From the NCBI GenBank assembly GCA_037951165.1, contig JBBDHG010000036.1:718501-782500 (forward strand): a stretch of 64,000 nt of DNA. Direction: 5' to 3'. Of this stretch, positions 21,126 to 32,040 are shown piece by piece. The notes under the pieces were generated by a model that saw only the letters and a program-made list of their open reading frames with translations, was not told where the DNA came from and did no database searches. The translations under genes were made by a program, and so were the position numbers. Position 1 is the stretch's first letter; each line of letters starts with the position of its first letter. This DNA comes from Lophius americanus. Lineage: Eukaryota > Chordata > Actinopteri > Lophiiformes > Lophiidae.

Positions 21126-21990
21126 GGTCCGTATAGAATCATAAAGAGGTCGACTCTTCATGACACTTTTGGACATGCTGTTCTTATCCCTGCTGCGAAA
21201 CATCAAACATCACCAAACTTTGATCACCTGTAGGATGTGCCAAAACCTGCTTCTTGGTAGATTTTCATGCAAATCTATCATTATATTTTGCAGTTATCAT
21301 CTTCACAGCCACAGACAAACAGACGAACGTGGGTGAAAATCTAAAATCCTCCTTGGCAGAAGTAACAACAAGAACAACAAATTAAAGACTTTCTGTACAA
21401 ACACGACCTTTCAGGAGAGGTGATTTGCTCTAGTATTGATCTTTTAGCAGGTGAGAGTCTGAATTGCACTTAATGTCAGAAAGGATGAATAGTAAAAGTT
21501 TTGCACAAACTATATTCTTGCAGTGGTAGTGTCTAATAGTCCACACAGATTAGAGTTTGGTGGAGTTTAGATTTCTGTGAAATAGGAAAAGAAACTGTTC
21601 TTAAGTCTGGGGTTTTGCAATTATTCATCCATTTAATGAAGGTCTTATGGCTTGTGGTCTTATAAGTTCAGGTCATTATTTGATTTAAAAAATATATTTT
21701 TGTCCGTTTGCTGTACTTAAGCAGATACTGCACTTTGGCTTTGTAGCGCAGAGAGGCTCCCTGGTTTATATATCCTGTGTGACGTCATTACCTTTGGCGC
21801 AACCAACCTTCCTCCACTACAGCCAACTTGGTACCGCCTTTAACAAGAATGACATTTTATTTTGAGATAGTTACTGGATAATATTTCACAAAATGGAAAT
21901 AAAACGTTAAAATAGTTTAGATTTTGATAATATAATACATAAAACCATTTTCAAACAGTAATTCATGCTTAAAGTGATCCTTTAAGCAAC
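21126..21990. other. Intergenic sequence with a possible dispersed-repeat relic at 21215-21370
   Basis: 21300-21370 contains cttcacagccacagacaaac, agacgaacgtgggtgaaaat and cctccttggcagaagtaac, reminiscent of a teleost dispersed repeat that ends in a ctccttggcggaggtaa type word. The remainder is unique and leads into the candidate gbf1 promoter. Confidence 0.4.
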
Positions 21991-22334
21991 CTGTCAATCA
22001 AATTACGTCGTGAGTTAGGTTGAGAGCGCAGAGCTTTTCCACGTCAGTGTGTTTACCAGGACCAGATTGACAGCTGCAGCTAACAGCTCACTTTAGGCAC
22101 TAATGGAGCGTTTTATAAGGACACTGGTTTAATAAGTGATGTTAAGAAAGAATACCTCTTCTTGAACTGGAATGTCCGATATTTTCAAGTTGTCTTTTCG
22201 TCGTAAGGAGCTGAACTTTGCTCTGCTTTCGCTGTCGGCTTGCTAGCCTGCTAGCTGCACGAGCTATAGGCTAGGCTATCATCAGCATTAACTGCAGTAG
22301 GAGTCCAATTTTTAGAGACAACAGCCACAAAAAG
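21990..22334 (+). promoter_or_regulatory. gbf1: Candidate gbf1 promoter and non-coding exon 1
   Basis: The first coding exon of gbf1 at 26076 is preceded by a splice acceptor, so a 5' non-coding exon is expected upstream. The best donor is AAAAAG followed by gtaaga at 22335, at the end of a non-repetitive stretch that contains a CRE-like TTACGTCGT near 22002 and a CCACGTCAGTG word near 22040. The transcription start cannot be placed; the exon may begin anywhere after about 22050. The intron to 26066 would be 3.7 kb. The region also has many AGCTAGC-type words, which continue after the donor. This assignment rests on splice-site quality, position and lack of repeats. Confidence 0.45.
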
Positions 22335-22339
22335 GTAAG

Positions 22340-22925
22340 ATGTTTATCTGTAGATAACTGTAAAACAACTTTGAGCACTCAGTAACATAGGGTCGATGTA
22401 TTGAATGAATTAAATTAATTGTTGTATGGTAGTACAAGCCTATACTTTGCCGGCTCAGACACAAGCGTTAGCCATATCAGCTAGCATTTTTTGAACATGT
22501 AATTAATCCCATTTATTGATTAATTACTTTCATATGTATTATATAGGCATTGACAAACCATCGTCTTGTTTTGTCATTAAGTGTTTGTTTGCTCCAGGCC
22601 GCTATCCGCAGTCTAGCGTGAGAGCTAGCATGCTAGCTAGCAGCTAATAGCCAGCTATCAGACACTCCTTCCTGAGTTAATCTAATTATCCCAGGAGAGA
22701 AAGGAAGCTCAGCTTGTCTCACCTGTTTGCCTCACCTGCTCCTGCTTTAACTAATGTTTATTTTAACATGACAGCCAACACGTTGGATTCTGGGTTCTGT
22801 AGTATTTCTGACAGCTGAAGGCAGAGATCTGTTTTTTATGGCATGGACACGTAAAGAGGGGGGATATTGGATCTTTTGGTAGAAGGATGATGGAGTTGTG
22901 GGGGGTTCAGGTATTTAATCTCCAG
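22340..22925. other. Intron after the candidate gbf1 exon 1
   Basis: Unique sequence. AGCTAGC words cluster at 22480-22660 (for example gctagcatgctagctagcag at 22625). No coding sequence. Confidence 0.4.
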
Positions 22926-22942
22926 TCCAGCAGGATTATGTT

Positions 22943-23245
22943 GTATACAGACTTGTGGACGTCAACTGAGTCAATATCAAATACTATAAAGTCGAGGCTT
23001 ATACCAATCCCATAAATGCTGTGGCCAGTACCACCGAGTTCACCAGGGAGGAGACCAAAGAGCATAAAGTGACCTTCTTGGACTGTGACGTACACAGTGA
23101 GGTGGACTCGACATTAAAGTTTACCATAAACCCACGCACAAAGACCAGTCTCAGCTGTTTGACTCTCACCACCGACTGGAAAACAAGGTGGAAGTTATCA
23201 GAAGTAGAACCCTACACCACCAGGCTGAGACAAGAGCTCTAGACC
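22943..23245 (+). mobile_element. Penelope-like element relic (reverse-transcriptase C-terminal part)
   Basis: Reading across one frameshift, the plus strand gives LVDVN, a stop, then VNIKYYKVEAYTNPINAV, then FTREETKEHKVTFLDCDVH, then in another frame VYHKPTHKDQSQLFDSHH followed by RTLHHQAET. Intact fish Penelope-like RTs have YVDDTWV, FTRED..FLDCAVH, VYRKPTHTDQYLLFDSHHP and RTLHHRAE at these places, in the same order. The catalytic aspartate pair is lost and stops are present, so the copy is dead. Confidence 0.82.
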
Positions 23246-23324
23246 ACCACCAGGCTGATTGAGGTGGTCCTGGTGGAGCTCTACGACATTAACTGTCATC
23301 CACATCCAGCCGTCTGGACCTGAC

Positions 23325-23480
23325 CCCCCCCCCCCAATCAATTTTCTTTAGCCGCTTATCCTGTACTGGGTCAAAGGGCAAGGCTAATTTATTTATAATG
23401 CAAAGGTTCAGAGGCAGAGCAACAGTAAAACAGTAAAGTATATTAAAATCAGTTAACATTGAGCATTTCAAAGAAATTGA
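23325..23480 (-). mobile_element. Short dispersed repeat tail (LINE/SINE-like)
   Basis: tttctttagccgcttatcct followed by gtactgggtca is the reverse complement of a 3' end common in fish LINE2-like and SINE elements (CAGGATAAGCGGCTAAAG). ggctaatttatttataatgc next to it also recalls a teleost dispersed repeat. The boundaries are uncertain. Confidence 0.45.
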
Positions 23481-23610
23481 AGTAGAAGACTTTCAATAGG
23501 TACCCAGTTCAAGGTTTAATAGGGTTAGGACATTTTCCTCCAATCCCAATTAAACCTTTACGAATTGTTGTTCGCCTGTTTACAAGACCTGTGAACTTTT
23601 CCGACCCGGT

Positions 23611-23880
23611 GTTTACATGCATGGACTCATCTAATCACAAACAGCTTTCTGACATTCCCAGACGATCCAAACTCACGTTGATAAGGTGGCGATAATTCAT
23701 CGGTGAGTTGGGTGCTGACTGCCAACAAGGGCCCAGAAGAAGAATACGACAAAGAGGACATGTGCAGAAGTGACTTTTTGCCCATCTAACCGTTAAAATA
23801 TTTTTAAAGTTACGATGAATAAATGAGTCTCCGATGCGGACCAGTACCGTTTGAGTTAGGTTGTCCATGTAAACCCACCT
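23611..23880. mobile_element. Possible MITE-like DNA element with GTTTACATGGA-type ends
   Basis: The left end reads GTGTTTACATGCATGGA and the right end TCCATGTAAACCCACCTA, an imperfect inverted pair about 265 bases apart. The 18-bp word TAGGTGGGTTTACATGGA also occurs exactly at 45815-45832 in the other orientation. This supports a mobile origin. No transposase is recognised and no clear target-site duplication is seen. Confidence 0.45.
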
Positions 23881-23889
23881 ACTGTGTTT

Positions 23890-24910
23890 TAAATGCTTAG
23901 AAAGTGTCATGGTGACAGATGTCATGATGCAAAAAGGAACCAATGTTCAGCAAATTCCTGAAATAGATGACAATAAAAACAGGGAAACAATAAAAACAAG
24001 AACACATTCACCTTCATCCTCCCAGGGACCTTCATGTCACAAATCACTCTAGATACTCTTTTCCATCTTCACTTCACCTCCTTCTACTCTCCCATTCACT
24101 CTCCCTCACCTTCATCCAACACATATCTGTGTTTCTCCAAAATATAATAGGAATGGATATCTGTTGATCTTTAGGGTCTGACATTTAAACTACCTGCTGT
24201 TTCTCATTCAGTCTAATTTCTTCAAAAGTAAATGAAATAAAAAAAGATTCAGATGAGCAGTTCTTACTTCTTGCAGAGTTTTCAGTCGTTAAAGATTTAT
24301 CCTAAACGGACCTCGTAGTTTTCTGTACCCTCTGTGGCCGACATCTTTGATTCAGATTAGAGTCGGTGGTTCAAAGAAGTTAATCGGTCCATCCTGAGTA
24401 AAGAGTCGTTTATATGACGGATCCAGCGGTTATAAGCCTCTACTCCTGCTCATACATCCCAGCTTCTACCTATCCTCCCTTTAATCTTCAGCATAGGGTC
24501 CTTACCATACATTTGTAAGAGGGTGACCTCAGCCCCCCGATCGCTCCTGTCACACGTCGTCCTGTAGAATAAGAGTTTTATCTGATGTGGCTTTCACTAC
24601 ATCAGGGAAAAGGTTAATCCCACCATTTTCAGCTGTGCTGCTTGTCAAATATGAGCAGCGTGTCGTTTTATTCTTTTTGCTTTTCAATATTGGATTTAGC
24701 GTCTATATATTAGTTCTTAGATTCTGTATTCATTAGGGGGCGAGAGCTCATCTGACCCCGATGCCTTAAAAGTTAAGAAGCTGTTTAAAAGCATTCAAGT
24801 GTTTCTGAGGCAATGAAGTGACATCCGGTATAAACCCACGTCTTTCCTCCACCTTATCTTGACAACCAGGACCCCCTTTAAAGCACATTCATATCAGCTC
24901 TTTACCTGTG
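23890..24910. other. gbf1 5' intron, unique sequence
   Basis: Nothing coding, tandem or mobile recognised in this kilobase. Confidence 0.35.
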
Positions 24911-24914
24911 AGTC

Positions 24915-25005
24915 CAAGTGGTTACCTGTCAGTGGGTGGGATAGACAGGGATCGGGCAGCAGGTGAATATTCTGACCTGATGTTGATGTTGGGAGTAGAT
25001 CAGTG
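24915..25005 (+). mobile_element. Tc1/mariner-type transposon fragment
   Basis: cctgtcagtgggtgggatag, then a block reading gggcagcaggtgaatattct and gatgttgatgttgggag, aligns with the 5' internal part of the element at 28748-29106 and with known fish Tc1-like copies. Only about 90 bases remain. Confidence 0.6.
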
Positions 25006-26062
25006 AAATTACAGTGAAAAAGAAAACGGGCACCAGTAAAATACCATAAAATTCAGAACATCAACAATCACTGAAGTAGATACGCTGAAAATAAAGTTCT
25101 CTTAAATAAAGGAATAATTAATTATATGGTAAGAATATGTGGAAAATAGATTTTTGCTGTGAAAATACCAAATTTTGGTCAAATTAACAGAAAAATCCCA
25201 TAATACCACAAGGAAGTCATCTGCAACAGTACTATTCAATCTATATACAGATTTGACTGCTATTTATATTTAAATTTACAGTCAAAAAAACAACCCTTTG
25301 CCATTTAGCAGCTAACATTTAGCCGTTTAGCAGGAGCATTCTGTTGTCACGGTAACAAGAGGCCCAAAAACATTTGTGTTGTAATGTTGATTTCAAGGAA
25401 AGAAAACAAAAGTTACTATATTTATTCTTGTAAACTCTATACAGGATGACTTTATATCTGTTCATGGTTACCGTATTCCCAAAGCAAAATTCCAGCAGCC
25501 ACAGCCGCCTGTATTTTACTGTAAATTATCCTTTAACTGTTTTGAGTTACTTCACACAAATGAATTGCCGTTTTGAAGGCTTTTATCAAGCTCCACTAAA
25601 ACTGATGAACCTTGTGGAAGCATCACTTCTGGTGAACATTTACAGATTTTCCAGGGAATGACAAAGGTTGTTACAACATTTCTCTACAGCGCCCCCTAGA
25701 CATTTTCCAAACCGCCTCACTTTTGGACTTCTTCTCCAACTTGAATCATGAGAGTTGGTTCGCATGTTTACTGTTCCAGGATCTAGAGAAGCTTCTCTTC
25801 CGTCTGACATGTTCGGATTCAAAGTTAAGTTTTTGATCAACGGTTTTTACAGCGTAGTGAATATTAACGTAAGGCCAGAATGTTTTATTTATTAGATGTA
25901 AATACAGTCTTTCCTTTATTCTTAATGTGGTCGTGAAGATGAGCAGAAAACAAACTGGGGACTTCTTTTACGTCTCGTCTCGGGACAGAACACATGCTGA
26001 TAAACTCTGAACGATTACATGGAAGTAATTTAGTCTTAAAATGTCTTCTTCCTCTTTCTGTG
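25006..26062. other. gbf1 5' intron, unique sequence
   Basis: No gene recognised. A gcgccccctaga word near 25690 is of a type that often marks diverged fish repeats. The stretch ends at the polypyrimidine tract and acceptor of the first coding exon. Confidence 0.35.
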
Positions 26063-26075
26063 TCAGGAAGGCAGG

Positions 26076-26171
26076 ATGGTGGACAAGAGGATCTACATCG
26101 TCCAGGGTGAGATTGGTACCGTCGTTGGAGCCATCAAGAGGAACTCCAGATGGAACACCCACACTCCCCTG
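26076..26171 (+). CDS. gbf1: gbf1 first coding exon (Golgi brefeldin A-resistant ARF-GEF 1)
   Basis: This exon encodes residues 1-32, beginning MVDKRIYIVQGEIGTVVGAI and ending RWNTHTPL; human GBF1 begins MVDKNIYIIQGEINIVVGAI. The acceptor (ttctgtgtcag) ends at 26066, leaving nine bases of 5' UTR, and the donor gtgagt begins at 26172 (phase 0). GBF1 is the large cis-Golgi and ERGIC exchange factor that loads ARF1 with GTP through its Sec7 domain and so recruits COPI. This part is the start of the N-terminal DCB dimerisation region; the Sec7 domain is far downstream and outside the window. The gene lies head-to-head with pitx3, the same arrangement as in human. Identity is clear from the N-terminal match and two further exons in frame. 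Confidence 0.95.
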
Positions 26172-26440
26172 GTGAGTCAGGCGGGACTTTAATCCTATGT
26201 GTTACCTTCAGGCGTCAGTGGGTGTTTGGAGGATTCTGTGGATCTACAGCACTCACGGACACCAGCAGGTTCTCCTGTCGTAAGCCCAAGACTACCAGCA
26301 CGTCTCATGACAATCTGTCCAGTGGTTTTTGCCTAATCCTTTTCACCTGACTGGTGACAACATGAAGGGCGGGTGGTTTCATCACTCATCACTCAGTTTC
26401 CTCCCTGAATGCTCTCATCCATCGCTTTGTCTCTGTCCAG

Positions 26441-26507
26441 GATGAAGAGCAGGACCCGCTACTCAACAGTTTTGGACACCTGAAGGAAGTCCTCAACAAC
26501 ATAAAAG
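26441..26507 (+). CDS. gbf1: gbf1 second coding exon
   Basis: This 67-base exon encodes residues 33-54 (DEEQDPLLNSFGHLKEVLNN, then IK) plus one base. It follows a 269-base intron with acceptor ctctgtccag and ends at donor gtaggt (26508), phase 1. It matches the human GBF1 segment that continues after THTPL (DEERDPLLHSFGHLKEVLNS). It is part of the DCB region, which mediates dimerisation and interaction with the HUS domain. The short upstream intron contrasts with the 33.3-kb intron that follows. Confidence 0.95.
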
Positions 26508-26639
26508 GTAGGTGACGCGATCATCCTCCTTTTATAAAGCGTTGTTGCATCATGAACATCGTTGGGCATGACCTCACTTCCACCCGTGTCTGCCGACGGC
26601 TTCCTGTGCTGTGAACAAAGCCCTGTCTTATATGGAGGG

Positions 26640-26975
26640 GATAAAAGAGATCCTTTGTCTTAACCAGATATCTCAAACACTATTTCATCTATCACCTTCA
26701 AATCTTACACCCACAAAGAACTTTATGAGAGGAAGGACTGGATTGATCTCGGAAAGGTCATTTGCATATTTCTGCCCCTAGAGGGAGCTTTTTCTCCGAC
26801 AGTTTTCAGGCCATAACTTCCTAACCGTTGGTCCGATTCCATCCTGATTTGGTGCATATGAGATCTAACTACTATTCATCATATAGAACATACAGTTATT
26901 CACATCTATCTTCACATTACAATGAGTACAACAGGTTCCCCGCTTGTACAACGCAGGGGATCGGGGGAAGGACTG
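26640..26975 (+). repeat. Unclassified interspersed repeat, copy 1
   Basis: Shares the ordered words tttgcatatttctgcccc, tagagggagctttttctccg, tttcaggccataacttccta, accgttggtccgatt and, near the end, cttgtacaacgcaggggatc with copies at 38895-39190, 46478-46580, 52757-52905 and 62140-62610. No open frame is conserved among them. It lies just after a gbf1 exon, in the 33-kb intron. Confidence 0.65.
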
Positions 26976-27715
26976 TCAGGAATAAACCCTTTTTTTCTTA
27001 GCTGTGCTCTTATTTCTGTGTCTTTATTTGCTGACCAAGGTTCTCAACTCTATGTTGTATTTAAATGTGCTATAAAGACAAACTAACCCCCAAAGAAGAG
27101 TTTGGTAGTTTGAGACCAAGGAAGCTCCCTAGGACTAGGCCCGTCCGATAGAAGGCCCATATGTTCATCCCGTCATATTGTGCTACGAGTGACATTTGGA
27201 CTATAATCAAGAAAAGTCTTGTAATTGCTCCAGCGCGTATGCCAAGCATTTCCTGTGTCCGTTCTCTCAGATGAGAGGCTTTGCAGCTGTTTTTTCCCTC
27301 CCTAGTGATCCAAAACATTTTGGGTTTTTGGAACACCGGTGGGACGTTCATTTGAGTCCAATAGCAGTAAAAGGGATGTTTGACACTTGATGAGTTTCAA
27401 CATTCTCAAACGTAGAGTTGCCCGTCTTTACGGAGAGAATCCCAGACTCCTGCAGCTTCAGTCGTAGACTCCAGAAGTAAGATGGAGCACATGGAGCTGC
27501 ACAGTCTGGCCCCCCCCCCCATCACCACCACCGTCCTCCAGGGAACGGTTCTGCCACAGTGAGACGGACAGGCGCTGCTGGCTGGAGGAGGAACCCGCCG
27601 CACTGGTTAACCCTTCTCCTCTTCCCTGTAACCCTCAAATCACCAGAAGCCTCCGCTCCTCTAACCCGTTCATTTACTCTCACTCTGTCTGAAGGAGCTT
27701 TTTTTTGGACATTTG
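26976..27715. other. gbf1 large intron, unique sequence
   Basis: No exon or known repeat is recognised. A poly-C run at 27511-27520 is the only low-complexity tract. Confidence 0.35.
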
Positions 27716-27719
27716 CATC

Positions 27720-28270
27720 AAGTAATGAGTCCATGTGAAGGACGTCTGAAAGCCCCGCTGCACCCGTAAGGCCAAATCCCCCGTGCGCCCGGTTACATCG
27801 TTGCCCTGATGAGAGACGGAACAGAGATCAAGTTTCCAACGTGGGCCTGAATTATGTGTTTGACAGACTGATCAATTTGTTTTGATTGTGCGGCAGCATA
27901 ACAGCCTGGAACATCCCGGCGCTCTCACACCGACACGCAGCCGTACTCTGGTAGGAAATGTTGCGGGTGGGCTCTTTTTGCTGCAGCTTTGAGCTTCTGC
28001 AGCGGCCCAGCTGTCTGCTTAATGAAATCCCAGTAATTCCATTCACTCAGCTGTGTTTCTCCGCTCCCTCTCTCAACAAAAGGCCAACCACCAAAGGAAA
28101 TGTGAATTAGGTTTCTCAGCCCCTCTCTGCCTCTCTCCTCTCTCCTCTCTCTTACTCTGGCCGAGGGTTTTGCCCCTATTGTAACCCGGGTGATTGACAG
28201 GAGCATGTGCCACAGAGCTGGAGCGTAGTGCAGCTGGAAGTATATCATCTGCAATTTTAGTTGAGTAAAT
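27720..28270. promoter_or_regulatory. Candidate conserved non-coding element in the gbf1 intron
   Basis: About 550 bases of well-mixed, non-repetitive sequence contain many short homeodomain, SOX or HMG-type and GATA-like words: TTTGATTGTGCGG near 27881, gaaatcccagtaattccatt near 28024, gtgattgacagg near 28190 and aattttagttgag near 28254. It has no coding frame and no transposon similarity. In a repeat-laden intron, such islands are plausible enhancers of pitx3 or gbf1. Conservation has not been tested. Confidence 0.3.
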
Positions 28271-28747
28271 ATAGCAGGGAGTCTTGTCAGCCGGAGAGAT
28301 AAATTGTTCTGGGAAAGGAAGTGTTGCCTCTCTTTTCTGAAAAAAAGTTTCCTTCAAACTCCTGGAAAATGTTCTCCTCTCTCTCGGCTCCCGAACAATG
28401 AGGGCACAGAAGGAGCAGCCGGGCCGACATGGGCCATATGTTGGGACGTCTCAACTCCATCTTGTTCCGAATCAGTCACAGGAAGTGACAGGAAGAGTCT
28501 TTGCACTGGTTCTAGTAGGACGGTTTGGATTTATCCTGATACCGAATGCCCCGTCACTAACCTCATTACACCCGCAGGATGTGGCGGTTTCTACGGCGTC
28601 TGGCTCGCTAAAAATGATTCCGTGTTCAGGGTATGGAATCTTTTAATGAGAATTTACTTAAGACATAGTGAAAATATTCCAGGGTATCAAAGTCATGATG
28701 GCGTGTTACTGACCATTAACATGTCCTCATGGGTTCTGGTTCTGTCC
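28271..28747. other. gbf1 large intron, unique sequence
   Basis: No gene, tandem repeat or known mobile element recognised. Confidence 0.3.
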
Positions 28748-29106
28748 CTCAGTGGGTGGGATTCATCAGACAGGAGGTGAACCTGAGGGGCTTTGACCAG
28801 CTCCAGTTTGTGATGTCTAGAGGATTGGATCAGAACATCTCCAGAGCTACAGGCTTCTTTGGGTGTTTCTGTTCTGCAGGGGTTAGGACCTACCAAAGTG
28901 GTCTAAGAAGGACCACCAGGGTCATATAGAGGTGGTGGGGAGTTTGATCCCACAGAGGCTCTACTGCAGCAAAACAACTGTTGGAAAAGTTCATGCTGGT
29001 TCTGATAGAAGGGGACAGAACTCAGTGACATCACAGCTGATTTGGGCTCAAAAAGGTTACCAACACAACGTTAGGCAGATGGTTTTAATGTTATGGCCGA
29101 TGTGTG
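28748..29106 (+). mobile_element. Tc1/mariner-type transposon, internally deleted relic
   Basis: The order of words follows a common fish element: cctcagtgggtgggattcat, caggaggtgaacctgagggg, ctagaggattggatcagaac, atctccagagctacaggctt, ctaccaaagtggtctaagaa, tcatgctggttctgatagaa, and a 3' end gttttaatgttatggccgat. The transposase frame is broken by many indels and the copy is shortened to about 360 bases. It is the fullest of at least four related fragments in this window (also 1815-1960, 2757-3085 and 24915-25005). Confidence 0.78.
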
Positions 29107-30095
29107 TAAATTGAGCACACCTGTTGGAAGAATTCTGGCCAATGAACCATTTTTAAAAATGTATTTATGTTCATAAAGAAGGAGGGAATAATTGAAAGTG
29201 TTCCACCTTAAAGGCGTAGTGGAATTGTAACGTTACCGTTAAATCTGTTCTTCTCCTGATCCTTCCATCAAACTCTTCTTGTGGTTTAGAAATGTCACCA
29301 AGGACGGTTTAGGACTGTTTTGGCCTAATCCAGACACTCAAATTAAAATGATGTGGAATGAGATGCGGCGCATTAACGGCGACTGCATCTGAGAGCGGCA
29401 GGAAGTAGATGATGCAGCTACGCCTGAGGCGTGGCGTGAAGCTGCAGATTGAGTGTTAGCTGATGGACGGGGGGATAGGACCGCCATCACACAGGAAGAT
29501 CTCTCCATTTCTGGGGGAATAATCCTGTAGATTCATTTGATTGCTGGACTCTCAGAGATCAGAGTCTGACATGGATTTTATTTCCCGTTCACCTAGATTG
29601 TCTTTTTTTCCAGCGGCACCTTCTTTAATGCAGAAGTCCCTGAGCCTCCGCTTCTGAAGTCTTTCTGCTCCCATCAACCCCCTCTGCTGCGGCGAAGGTC
29701 AGATTTCTGACAAGTCTGTAGAAGAAACAGTCTGCTCCTAAATCCCTTCATTTTTATTCATACAAATACAGGTTTAGAGCCCCTCTGCAGCCCCCCAGAT
29801 ACAGAGGCGGAGTGGCCCTTTGACTGACAGCTTTCTCACTCTCATCCAAACACTAACGAAATTCACAAGCACACCTCTAATTGACTGGAATCACCAGCAC
29901 CGCCTCGGAGGTGGATATGGAGGGGCACGGCAGTTGATTTGCAGAGTGAACGTAGTGGAGGATGATTTGATTACTCTCCAGCTGACCTTTACTATAATTA
30001 TCCTGCTTTCCCCACAGCAGAGCACAAAGCAGAGCTAATTTAGCAACCAATGCTAGAATCATCACCAAAATCATTCTGTTTGAAGCACATAGTCC
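29107..30095. promoter_or_regulatory. Candidate regulatory island in the gbf1 intron (29330-30095)
   Basis: Unique sequence. 29330-29460 and 29830-30095 look enhancer-like: CACTCAAATTAAAATGATG near 29336, cacctctaattgactggaat near 29872, ggatgatttgattactctcc near 29959, ctataattatcctgc near 29991 and gcagagctaatttagcaacc near 30030. Several TAAT and GATTA cores are clustered. No coding potential or mobile origin is recognised. Conservation has not been tested. Confidence 0.3.
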
Positions 30096-30115
30096 CAGCA
30101 TGGAAATCTCCCCGC

Positions 30116-30141
30116 TCTCTGTCTCTCTCTCTCTCTCTTTG

Positions 30142-30172
<31 letters not shown>

Positions 30173-30272
30173 GTCTCTCTCTCTCTTTGTCTCTCTCTCT
30201 CTTTGTCTCTCTCTCTCTTTGTCTCTCTCTCTCTCTGTGTCTCTCTCTCTCTTTGTGTCTGTCTTTGTCTCT

Positions 30273-30306
<34 letters not shown>

Positions 30307-30330
30307 TCGTCTCTCTCTCTCTTTGTCTCT

Positions 30331-30368
<38 letters not shown>

Positions 30369-31087
30369 CTCTCTCTGTCTCTCTCTCTCTGTCTCTGTCT
30401 CTCTCTTTGTCTCTTGCTCTGTCTCTCTGTCTCTCACTGTCTCTGTCTCTCTTTCTGTCTCTTGCTCTCTGTTTCTGTCCCTCTCTGTCTCTCTCTCTGT
30501 CGCTCGCTCTCTGTTTCTCATTGTCTCTCTGTCTTTCTCGCTCTCTCTGTTTACAACTGTCTCTATCTGTTTCTATATGCCTCTGTCTCCAACTCACCAT
30601 CTGTCTCTCTCTGTCCGTCTATATCTGTCTCTATTTTCTCTATCTCTGTCTCTCTCTGTATCTGCCTCTCTCTCTGTATCTGTCTCTCCATCTCTGTATC
30701 TGTCTCTCTATCTCTGTATCTATCTGTCTCTCTATCTCTGTATCTGTCTCTATGTCTTTCTATCTCTATCTCTGTCTCTGTATCTGTCTCTATCTCTGTA
30801 TCTGTCTCTCTATCTCTGTATCTGTCTCTGTCTCTATCTCTGTATCTGTCTCTCTGTATCTGTCTCTCTATCTCTGTATCTGTCTCTATGTCTCTCTATC
30901 TCTGTATCTGTCTCTATGTCTCTCTATCTCTGTATCTGTCTCTCTATCTCTGTATCTGTCTCTCTATCTCTGTATCTGTCTCTCTATCTCTGTATCTGTC
31001 TCTGTCTCTATCTCTGTATCTGTCTCTATGTCTCTCTATCTCTGTATCTGTCTCTCTGTCTCTGTATCTGTCTCTGTCTCTGTATGA
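30116..31087 (+). repeat. Large CT-rich composite microsatellite (CTCTGTCT / TATCTGTCTCTC)
   Basis: The first half is (CT)n with periodic TTTGTCTCTCTCTC units; the second half (30640-31085) is an array of about 20-bp units, ctctatctctgtatctgtct, with a TATGTCTCTC variant. Frames of more than 300 residues made of Ser, Leu, Cys and Val are artefacts. Confidence 0.94.
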
Positions 31088-32040
31088 AGGATCAGCAGTA
31101 TGCGGAGGCAGCTCCTTGTTTCCTCACCTTCTAATGTGACGTTTCATAGATGACCTCACTAAATCATGACATTTTACCTTCACGTCACTCATCACCAGAC
31201 TTTATCAGAAGGTCCAGTCTTTGGCGTCTCAGCCCACAGCTGTGGTCAGGCTGGCCCTCCGGGGCCTCCACGAGTCACAGACCAGCACTTGGGAAGTGGT
31301 TGTGGTCTTTCACTCCCCCTCTCCAGCCTTCCATCCTCACATCCCTCCTCCCTCCCTCCCTCCCTCCTGCCACCTGATCTTCTCACATATATCACTCCCA
31401 ATTGAGGAGGCAGCTGGTGAATGCCAAGGAGCAGGACTGTAACTCATGTCGCTCAGCCACTTATGCAAATATGTTTACTCATGGAGGCATTCTGGGAAAG
31501 GAGAATCTACCTCATGCAGATTCTTTGCATGTCTGCCACGTGGCCCTGGTGTCCTGTAGCCGAGAGCATGAGATCACGGGTTAGATTCGTACGCCGCTGT
31601 TATTTTTATGATGTGATCAAAGGGCGATCAGCAGAGTGGGTGGAGTAGATTAATGCCGTCTCACATTCACTCTGGCGTAGCGTTGGATGGGCGTACTACC
31701 AGGAATCCCTTAATATTTGTCCATGAGCTCGAAAAAAACCAGGCGTCACCGTCTGACATTTGTATTTATTTATTTTATTGTTTGTCAGGAACAAATGCAA
31801 GAAACCAGAAACGTTGTAACAAGAAACAGTTACTTGTTACATCGAGGCGGATGTGCTGCAAACAGGATTTCTGGCCAGTGGCTAATTTGTACCAAACATA
31901 TCTTTATAAAATAAAGAAATTACTGGAATTTAAACAATAATATTCGGGTTAGGGTCAGCATCTGTGGTCAGATGTCGTATCTGACATCATGTGTCCAGGA
32001 GAGAATTCTAAATAAAAAAAATAAATTAAAGCAATTGTTT
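31088..32040. other. gbf1 large intron, unique sequence
   Basis: Contains a short (CTCC)n tract at 31342-31370. The rest is single-copy with no recognised gene. Confidence 0.35.

Noticed and set aside
30050..31139. Frames of 300-345 residues rich in Ser, Leu, Cys and Val
   Set aside because: They come from a CT microsatellite; no domain, no splice context and no codon bias.
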